Part shown: piece by piece, positions 45,157-51,788 of the stretch
Layout: every line of letters begins with the position of its first letter
Numbering within the stretch: position 1 is the stretch's first letter
DNA from: Hoyosella rhizosphaerae
GTDB lineage: Bacteria > Actinomycetota > Actinomycetes > Mycobacteriales > Mycobacteriaceae
Reading direction: 5' to 3'
Length of the DNA stretch: 64,000 nucleotides
Assembly (NCBI RefSeq): GCF_014643175.1
Contig: NZ_BMJH01000002.1
Span: 186,001 to 250,000, forward strand
The notes under the pieces: generated by a model
Database searches by the model: none
Told to the model about the DNA's origin: nothing
What the model saw: the letters and a program-made list of their open reading frames with translations, nothing else
Made by a program: the position numbers and the translations under genes

Positions 45157-46419
45157 ATGCCACCCTTCGTGCCAGTCCAGTCCATCGAGAGCGCCAGCGT
45201 TCCCGTACTGGAAACACGACGAGCGCTGTGGTCGGGCCGTCTACTCGTGTTTTTCGGATTGATCCTCGCGGCATTCACCCTCAGGCTTGCGGTCACGTCG
45301 TTCACGCCACTGCTCTCCGACATCGGCAACGACATCGGATTCGGCCCAGTGATGGGTGGCGTCTTTGGAATGGCAGCCCCCGCGATGTTCGCCCTCGCGG
45401 GCATAACAGCACCGTCGATCATGGTGCGAATCGGACTCGAACGCACAGCGCTTTTGTCGGTAACACTCAGCACAATTGGGCTCGCGACCCGGTCCACCAT
45501 GTCGGACGTCTCTTCAATGCTGCTGTTCACCGGTGTCGCACTCTTCGGCATGGGGCTCGGCAATATCGTTCTCCCGCCCTTGGCCAAGCGATATTTTTCC
45601 GACCGAATCGCACTCATGTCGACCATTTACATTAGTTTCGTTCAACTCGGCACTGTCGTCCCAGCGCTCCTGGCTATTCCGGTTGCGGACGCTGCTGGGT
45701 GGCGCCTCTCCCTCGGCATGTGGGCACTCGTTACATTCGCTGCAATCCTCCCGTGGGTTGGTCTCGCCCGTTCGGCGCGACGCAACAATGTCACAGTGCA
45801 CGACACAAAGGGTGCCTGCGGGCCCCTGTGGCGATCACCAATAGCATGGGGTCTAGCCATGATGTTCGGGATGACGTCGCTGTTTACGTACGCATTCCTC
45901 ACCTGGTTGCCAACATTGCTCATGGACGCAGGAATCGCCCGGGCTACTGCGGGAACCATGCTGGGGGTCTTTATTCTTTCTGGGCTCGCCTCCGTCATGG
46001 TTGTGCCCACCATCACCACCCGGATGAACAACCCATTCGCGCTGGCAGCTGCAAGCATGATCGCAATGGTGGCCGGGATGGTGGGCCTACTGCTCTTCCC
46101 GATGACAGGCACAATTGCGTGGGTCATCCTTCTTGGGCTTGGTCCGTCGACGTTTCCCATGGCGTTAACGCTGATTAACCTGCGCACCCGGACGTCCAGC
46201 GGTGCTGCAAAACTCTCGGGGTTCACGCAGGGCGTCGGGTACTCGGTGGCATGCATGGGTCCGTTTGGTTTCGGGTTGCTACATGAGATGTCAGATGGTT
46301 GGGCTTTGCCCCTGGGGATGCTTGGCGTCGCAGTTGTGGTGCTCATCACGGGCGCGTATCACGCATGCAAGCCCCGGGTGATCGAGGACACTTTAAGCCC
46401 GCAAGTCGCGACTGGTTGA
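45157..46419 (+). CDS. MFS transporter, CynX/NimT-like
   Basis: A 420-residue major facilitator with about 12 transmembrane helices. The segment LRLAVTSFTPLLSDIGNDIGF and the following GVFGMAAPAMFALAG match the CynX/NimT subgroup (cyanate and 2-nitroimidazole exporters/importers and many uncharacterised carriers). It is divergent from the GntR gene and lies 143 nt before narK. Cyanate uptake would fit nitrogen metabolism but is only inference. The stop codon TGA overlaps the start of the GlnR-like box. Confidence 0.85.
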   Translation: MPPFVPVQSIESASVPVLETRRALWSGRLLVFFGLILAAFTLRLAVTSFTPLLSDIGNDIGFGPVMGGVFGMAAPAMFALAGITAPSIMVRIGLERTALLSVTLSTIGLATRSTMSDVSSMLLFTGVALFGMGLGNIVLPPLAKRYFSDRIALMSTIYISFVQLGTVVPALLAIPVADAAGWRLSLGMWALVTFAAILPWVGLARSARRNNVTVHDTKGACGPLWRSPIAWGLAMMFGMTSLFTYAFLTWLPTLLMDAGIARATAGTMLGVFILSGLASVMVVPTITTRMNNPFALAAASMIAMVAGMVGLLLFPMTGTIAWVILLGLGPSTFPMALTLINLRTRTSSGAAKLSGFTQGVGYSVACMGPFGFGLLHEMSDGWALPLGMLGVAVVVLITGAYHACKPRVIEDTLSPQVATG

Positions 46420-46463
46420 TACGTCGCCGAAACACGCATTTAACGCTCACCGTGCACTATTTA
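46418..46463 (+). promoter_or_regulatory. GlnR-like box and promoter of the nitrate operon
   Basis: GATAC (46418-46422), GAAAC (46429-46433) and TTAAC (46440-46444) are each separated by exactly 6 nt, matching three of the four half-sites of the actinobacterial GlnR consensus (gTnAC-n6-GaAAC repeated). TATTTA (46458-46463) is a possible -10; the TSS would be about 46470, placing the box at about -52 to -26, typical for GlnR activation. The poor -35 fits an activated promoter. Confidence 0.6.
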
Positions 46464-46481
46464 CGCAGGTGAGGAGATTTT

Positions 46482-46511
46482 GATGGTGCAGTCATCCACG
46501 GCAGCACCATC
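46482..46511 (+). promoter_or_regulatory. Hairpin enclosing the leader-ORF start
   Basis: GATGGTGC (46482-46489) pairs with GCACCATC (46504-46511) over 8 bp, with a 14-nt loop. The left arm contains the ATG of the leader ORF (46483-46485), so folding would mask its start while leaving GAGGAG (46471-46476) free. Confidence 0.55.
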
Positions 46512-46548
46512 GCAACACCAAATGCATACATTGAGGTCTCCACGCTAG
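46483..46548 (+). CDS. Possible 21-residue leader ORF of the nitrate operon
   Basis: GAGGAG (46471-46476) is 6 nt before this ATG. The peptide runs MVQSSTAAPSQHQM and ends RSPR. Its stop (46546-46548) lies 14 nt before narK, and the narK RBS (AAAGGGGA) begins right after it, so translation of the leader could open the narK start. It has no recognised family. It might be a coupling or attenuation peptide. Confidence 0.5.
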   Translation: MVQSSTAAPSQHQMHTLRSPR

Positions 46549-46562
46549 GAAAGGGGACCGCG

Positions 46563-48044
46563 ATGACGCTCATAAGTGACAAACCGGCCAATGACGACTC
46601 GTCAGTAGTTGCTGAAGCTGTGCAGGCGCCAAAGGGCGGCCGGTGGATCGACCACTGGGAGCCCGAAGACCCAGAGTTCTGGGAGACCACTGGAAAGAAG
46701 GTTGCCCGACGCAACCTCTGGTTCTCCGTCTTCGCTGAAAACATTGGTTTCAGCGTGTGGGTCCTGTTCAGTGTCCTCGTCACCCAAATGGGTAACGCAG
46801 GGTTCGCTTTCATGCAGGGGGATCAAGCCGTCAACAACGGCCTCATCCTGGTTTCAATCCCGGTACTTGTGGGTGCAGCAATGCGTATTCCTTACACATT
46901 TGCCGTCACCACCTTCGGTGGGCGAGCGTTCACCACATTCAGTGCCGGAATGCTCCTCATCCCGACCCTCGGGCTTGCAGTAGCGTTCACCCAGCCGACC
47001 ACCCCGATGTGGGTTTTCATGATCCTGGCGGCGTTGGCCGGTTTCGGTGGCGGAAACTTCTCCTCGTCGATGGCTAACATCTCCTTCTTCTTCCCAGAGT
47101 CGAAAAAGGGAGCAGCACTCGGAATCAACGCTGCCGGTGGCAACCTCGGTGTCGCCGTTACACAGCTGGCGATTCCACTCGTCATCGCGTTCGGACTATT
47201 CCTCTCTGCTAGCGACCCCGCCGGCTACCGCTTCGCCTTGGTTCTATCGTCGCTGTTCTGGGTTCCTTTCATCGTGGCCGCTGCACTTGGTGCCTGGTTG
47301 CGGATGGACAGCTTGAGCAACGCCAAACCAGACGGTGAGTCGTACGCGCTTGCCATGCGCAACCGCAACACCTGGATCATGGCGTTCCTCTACATCGGCA
47401 CCTTCGGATCATTCATTGGGTTCTCCTTCGCCTTCCCAACACTGATCCGCGCCAACTTTCCTGACCTACAGAACATCGGAATCATGGTGGCTCTTGGAAA
47501 CCTGGCGTTCCTCGGCGCACTCGTTGGTTCATTCTCACGGCCGTTCGGCGGATGGCTTGCCGACAGAATTGGCAGCGGCGCCCGGCTTACCGCGCTGGTC
47601 TTTGTGGGGCTCGCCTTCGGCGTAGCAGCGATTATGGCCTCGCTGGCAATCGGTAGCTTCGCGCTATACCTACTGTCGTTCATCGTGCTGTTTGTTATCA
47701 CCGGCATCGGTAACGGGTCGACCTACCGCATGATTCCCACCATCTTCGCCGCGAGCGCTCGGAGCAACGCGGAAGCTAATGGGCACAGTTTTAAGGAAGC
47801 AACTGCTTCAGGAAAACGCCAGGCTGGCGCAGCTATCGGCATGATCGGCGCAGTCGGCGCCTTCGGTGGCTTCATCCTTCAGCAAGCACTCCGACTTTCC
47901 AACGTCCACCTCGGCACCATGGCGCCCGCGTTCTGGGCATACGCCGGCATCTTCCTTTTGATGGCGGGCGTGACCTGGTGGTTCTACCTACGCACTTCGT
48001 TCGCAATTTCGCGAGCGCCAAGCATGGCCTACGCGCAGGCATAG
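46563..48044 (+). CDS. narK: Nitrate/nitrite transporter NarK (NNP family)
   Basis: A major facilitator of 493 residues with about 12 transmembrane helices. The nitrate signature sequences are GFGGGNFSSSMANISFFFPE (first half) and GIGNGSTYRMIP (second half). The cytosolic N-terminus is unusually long and polar for the family (about 45 residues, including PKGGRWIDHWEPEDPEFWE), a feature known in actinobacterial NarK proteins. It brings nitrate in for the reductase encoded next. AAAGGGGA precedes the ATG. A hairpin separates it from the nitrate reductase gene. Confidence 0.94.
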   Translation: MTLISDKPANDDSSVVAEAVQAPKGGRWIDHWEPEDPEFWETTGKKVARRNLWFSVFAENIGFSVWVLFSVLVTQMGNAGFAFMQGDQAVNNGLILVSIPVLVGAAMRIPYTFAVTTFGGRAFTTFSAGMLLIPTLGLAVAFTQPTTPMWVFMILAALAGFGGGNFSSSMANISFFFPESKKGAALGINAAGGNLGVAVTQLAIPLVIAFGLFLSASDPAGYRFALVLSSLFWVPFIVAAALGAWLRMDSLSNAKPDGESYALAMRNRNTWIMAFLYIGTFGSFIGFSFAFPTLIRANFPDLQNIGIMVALGNLAFLGALVGSFSRPFGGWLADRIGSGARLTALVFVGLAFGVAAIMASLAIGSFALYLLSFIVLFVITGIGNGSTYRMIPTIFAASARSNAEANGHSFKEATASGKRQAGAAIGMIGAVGAFGGFILQQALRLSNVHLGTMAPAFWAYAGIFLLMAGVTWWFYLRTSFAISRAPSMAYAQA

Positions 48045-48056
48045 GTCCCCAATTAT

Positions 48057-48091
48057 CCGCGACCACTCGTGCACGTGCCGCGTGGTCGCGG
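48057..48091 (+). terminator. Hairpin between narK and the nitrate reductase gene
   Basis: CCGCGACCAC (48057-48066) pairs with GTGGTCGCGG (48082-48091), with a 15-nt loop containing the palindrome GTGCAC, followed by TTTC. It may terminate part of the narK transcripts or protect the 3' end. Confidence 0.65.
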
Positions 48092-48111
48092 TTTCGGAGG
48101 TATCCGCTGCA

Positions 48112-50253
48112 ATGAAAACATCCACGACCAACTTGATCAGCACAGCAACGCACTGCCCCTACTGCGGACTGCAGTGCGCGATGAAGATCACCCGTGATGA
48201 CAGGGCAGCGGTGCCAGCGCGTTCCGCCACGGTGGAGGGGCGTCAGTTCCCCACAAACCGCGGCGGATTGTGCCAAAAAGGATGGACAAGTGCGGAACTG
48301 CTTCGAAACCCAGACCGCATTCTTACACCACTGCTTCGGCGGGGTTCCAGATTCGAGTCGGTGAGCTGGGAAGCTGCGCTTGACTACATTGCGGCAGGTT
48401 TTCAGGATGCGCAGCGCGTCAATGGTGCGGACGCCGTTGGGATGTTCGGCGGCGGGGGACTGACCAACGAAAAAGCCTACATGCTGGGTAAATTCACCAG
48501 GGTTGCGCTCGGTACCTCGAACATTGATTACAACGGTCGTTGGTGCATGTCGTCGGCCGCGGCTGCCGGGATCCGTTCGTTCGGTGTAGACCGTGGTCTT
48601 CCGTTTCCCGTCACAGACCTCACCGGCGCGAAAGCCATCCTCATATTTGGTGGCAATGTCGCAGAGACAATGCCGCCGTTCGTCGGGCACCTCAGCGCAG
48701 CAGCCAATGCAGGCGGGTTGATCGTCGTTGACCCGCGGCGCACTGCAACGGCGATGCGCGCCGAGGAAGGTGGCGGTCTTCACCTACAAGTGCAACCGGG
48801 CACTGACATGGCGCTCGCACTCGGGATGGCTCACATCGCCATCACCGAGGGGCATATCGACCGAACATACGTTGACACCCGAACTAAGGGCTATGACGAG
48901 TATTGGCCCGAAGTCGCGCAGTGGGACCCGAGTCGCACCGAACGAGTCACGGGTGTTCCTGTAGCGCAGATTCGTCGGGCCGTGGAGATCCTCGCCCATG
49001 CTAAGCGTGACGAAGTCGGGTCCTTCATCCTTACTGCACGGGGCGCCGAGCAACACGCCAACGGTACCGATACCGTCTCTGCGATCATCGGGCTTGCGCT
49101 CCTACTCGGGCTTCCGGGAAACCGTGGGAGCGGGTACGGGTGCATTACCGGTCAGGGCAACGGGCAAGGCGGGCGTGAACACGGCCAGAAGGCAGACCAA
49201 CTTCCCGGGTATCGCAAAATAAACGACCCAGCCGCGCGGGCTCATGTTGCCGAAGTGTGGGGCGTGGATCCAGACAGTCTCCCCGGAGTAGGGAAGAGCG
49301 CCTACGAACTGCTTGACAGTCTTGGGCAACCTGGCGGCGTGAAGGCGCTGATGGTGCACGGTTCGAATATCGCACTTTCGGCGCCTAACGCGGGACATAT
49401 CGTGGATCGGCTTCGCAGCCTCGACATGCTTGTGGTGTGTGACTTTGTGATGTCAGAGACCGCCGCGATGGCAGATGTTGTACTGCCAGTCCTCCAATGG
49501 GCTGAAGAAGAAGGAACCCTGACCAGCCTTGAAGGCCGCGTTCTCCGGCGCCGACGCGCAGTTGCCGCGCCTGAAGGCCCGCGCAGCGAACTTGAGGTGT
49601 GGCAGGAACTTGCAGTACGCCTGAACCAGCCCGCGCATCGCTTTCCCACAGAACCGCAGGTGGTTTTTGATGAGCTGCGCCGCGCGTCGAAGGGCGGGAT
49701 TGCTGACTACAGTGGCGTGACCTACCAGCGGCTTGACGATGGTGAAGCCGTGCACTGGCCGTGCCCAGACACTGGCGAGGGAAACACTCCGCACCCTGGA
49801 ACACCTCGGTTGTTCCTCGACGCTTTCGCCACGAGTGACGGCCGCGCGGCCTTCGTTTCCATTGCCTACGGCGGCCAAACCGAGCCGCTTGATAACGAGT
49901 TTCCGCTTCTTGCGATTACCGGTCGAGTGCTAGCGCACTACCAATCGGGGGCCCAAACGAGGCGAATCCGGGAACTATCCGACGCCGCGGGGGAAATGTT
50001 CGTTCAAGCTCACCCCGACACAGCCGAGCGGTGCGGTCTGCGTAACGGCGATTTAGCGCAATTGGTAAGCCGTCGTGGCACAACTCAGGCTCGTGTTCAC
50101 TGCGACGAAACAATGCGCCTCGACACTGTGTTTATCCCGTTCCACTATCCCGACGCGGAACGCGCGAACTTGATAACCAACCCGGCGCTCGACCCAACAA
50201 GCAGGATGCCTGAGTTTAAGGTCAGCGCCGTCCGATTGGAGAACGCGACATGA
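48112..50253 (+). CDS. nasA: Assimilatory nitrate reductase, molybdenum subunit
   Basis: Reduces nitrate to nitrite in the cytosol. It is a 713-residue bis-MGD molybdoenzyme of the NasA/NarB group. The N-terminal 4Fe-4S ligands are Cys 15, 18, 22 and 54 (HCPYCGLQC and GGLCQKGW). Molybdopterin-binding regions follow, with GRWCMSSAAAAG holding a Cys positioned as the molybdenum ligand, and TGQGNGQGGREHGQKADQLPG. It lacks the C-terminal 2Fe-2S extension of enterobacterial NasA; that function may be supplied by the next gene. ATG 48112 is preferred over GTG 48082 because the product then begins with the cluster domain; GGAGG is 11 nt away. The stop overlaps the next start (ATGA). Confidence 0.93.
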   Translation: MKTSTTNLISTATHCPYCGLQCAMKITRDDRAAVPARSATVEGRQFPTNRGGLCQKGWTSAELLRNPDRILTPLLRRGSRFESVSWEAALDYIAAGFQDAQRVNGADAVGMFGGGGLTNEKAYMLGKFTRVALGTSNIDYNGRWCMSSAAAAGIRSFGVDRGLPFPVTDLTGAKAILIFGGNVAETMPPFVGHLSAAANAGGLIVVDPRRTATAMRAEEGGGLHLQVQPGTDMALALGMAHIAITEGHIDRTYVDTRTKGYDEYWPEVAQWDPSRTERVTGVPVAQIRRAVEILAHAKRDEVGSFILTARGAEQHANGTDTVSAIIGLALLLGLPGNRGSGYGCITGQGNGQGGREHGQKADQLPGYRKINDPAARAHVAEVWGVDPDSLPGVGKSAYELLDSLGQPGGVKALMVHGSNIALSAPNAGHIVDRLRSLDMLVVCDFVMSETAAMADVVLPVLQWAEEEGTLTSLEGRVLRRRRAVAAPEGPRSELEVWQELAVRLNQPAHRFPTEPQVVFDELRRASKGGIADYSGVTYQRLDDGEAVHWPCPDTGEGNTPHPGTPRLFLDAFATSDGRAAFVSIAYGGQTEPLDNEFPLLAITGRVLAHYQSGAQTRRIRELSDAAGEMFVQAHPDTAERCGLRNGDLAQLVSRRGTTQARVHCDETMRLDTVFIPFHYPDAERANLITNPALDPTSRMPEFKVSAVRLENAT

Positions 50254-51788
50254 CCCCAGACCATACGTCTCCACGACACGTTGTCATCGTGGGCAACGGA
50301 ATGGCAGGCGCCAGGCTCGCCGAGGAACTTCGCCGCCGAGAAATTGACCCTGCACGTCTCGCAGTCACGATCATCGGTGAAGAGCCACGAGCTGCGTACA
50401 ACCGCATTCTGCTGTCCACTGTTCTAGCCGGTGGGTTAACAGCAAGAGAAACCAAACTCAAACCCGACAACTGGTACGCGCGCAACTCCATCTCCGTCCG
50501 CACTGGTGTCAAGGCCGAAAAAGTCGACCGTGACGCACGGCGGGTCTTTCTCAACGATGGTTCCACCGTCGACTATGACGAGCTAGTACTCGCCACAGGT
50601 AGCCGGTCGTTTGTGCCTCCGATGGCAGGTGCCTGCACCGAGGCTGGCGGTCTTGCCCCTGGGGTGGTGACATTCAGAACAGTTGACGACTGCGATGCGA
50701 TCCTTGCCGCAACCCAGCCAGGAGCCAAGGTAGCAGTCTTGGGTGGTGGGCTTCTCGGACTTGAAGCAGCACGTGGAGTGCTGGGTCGGGGAGCGGATGT
50801 CACAGTAGTGCACTTGGCCAGCCATCCCATGGAACGCCAACTCGACACCGATGGCGGCGCAGTCCTCGCCAGGGTGCTTGAGGGCATGGGAATGCGTCTT
50901 GTACTGGGACAACACGCAACCGAGGTGCTGCGCGACGGCGACCGTGTGACAGGGTTGCGGCTTAAAGACGGTTCTACACTGGATGCCGATCTTGTGGTGA
51001 TTTCGGCTGGTGTGCGCCCCAACCTCGACCTTGCTACTCAAGCCGGGATAGATATCGGCAGAGGAGTTCTGGTTGATGACACCCTCAAGACGAGTGACGA
51101 GCACATCTGGGCCATCGGTGAATGTGCCGAACATGATGGGGTTGTCTACGGACTGGTTCAACCTGCCTGGGAGCACGCCTCAGTAGTGGCAGGCCTGATC
51201 ACAGGAACTGACCCCACCGCCTGCTACCACGGAACCTCGCAAACCACCCGTCTCAAGGCCCATGGGATCGACCTGGCATCGATGGGTGAAGTCAACGCGC
51301 TGATTCACGACCGCGACACAGAAGTAATGGCTCTCGCCGATCCGACCCGTGGCCGGTACGCCAAAGTGGTGGTCCGCGACAACAAACTTGTTGGCGCGGT
51401 GTTACTTGGCAATCCTGAGGTAACAGGAACCCTGACCCAATACTTCGACACCGGCATGACTGTGCCCAGTGATCGGATGGCTTTGCTGCTAGGCCGAGGC
51501 GCAGCGGGCCTAAACGAAGCGGCAAGTCCAGCAAATATGCCGGGGTCCGCTGTGGTCTGCAAATGCAACACCGTCACCAAGACGCGCATTACTGCTGCGT
51601 TCCGGGCTGGGGCGAGAGATACAAAAGCGATCGCAAGTGCGACGCGCGCCACAACTGGATGCGGCGGTTGCACCGGTGCAGTGGACGGATTGTGCGAATG
51701 GCTTAAAAAGGGCGACCCGGCCACGAAACACGACCGCAACGAAGCATCCATACCGTTGGAACATCAGCACGAAGAAGGAGCTGCATGA
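50250..51788 (+). CDS. FAD/2Fe-2S nitrate reductase electron-transfer protein
   Basis: A 512-residue NAD(P)H-type flavoprotein. FAD fold: VIVGNGMAGARLAEEL. NAD fold: AVLGGGLLGLEAARGVLG. Second FAD motif: WAIGECAEHDG. A BFD-like 2Fe-2S domain at the C-terminus has Cys in VVCKCNTVTK and TGCGGCTGAV. The layout equals the N-terminal half of NirB without the sirohaem domain, and its place between the nitrate reductase and nirB suggests that it feeds electrons to the nitrate reductase. It overlaps the upstream gene and nirB by 4 nt each, so all three are made together. The symbol is left open because names differ between species. Confidence 0.87.
   Translation: MTPDHTSPRHVVIVGNGMAGARLAEELRRREIDPARLAVTIIGEEPRAAYNRILLSTVLAGGLTARETKLKPDNWYARNSISVRTGVKAEKVDRDARRVFLNDGSTVDYDELVLATGSRSFVPPMAGACTEAGGLAPGVVTFRTVDDCDAILAATQPGAKVAVLGGGLLGLEAARGVLGRGADVTVVHLASHPMERQLDTDGGAVLARVLEGMGMRLVLGQHATEVLRDGDRVTGLRLKDGSTLDADLVVISAGVRPNLDLATQAGIDIGRGVLVDDTLKTSDEHIWAIGECAEHDGVVYGLVQPAWEHASVVAGLITGTDPTACYHGTSQTTRLKAHGIDLASMGEVNALIHDRDTEVMALADPTRGRYAKVVVRDNKLVGAVLLGNPEVTGTLTQYFDTGMTVPSDRMALLLGRGAAGLNEAASPANMPGSAVVCKCNTVTKTRITAAFRAGARDTKAIASATRATTGCGGCTGAVDGLCEWLKKGDPATKHDRNEASIPLEHQHEEGAA

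Noticed and set aside
46482-46511. narK leader hairpin considered as an ANTAR target RNA.
   Set aside because: ANTAR targets have paired stems with six-nucleotide loops carrying fixed A and G positions; this loop has 14 nt and no second matching stem was found.
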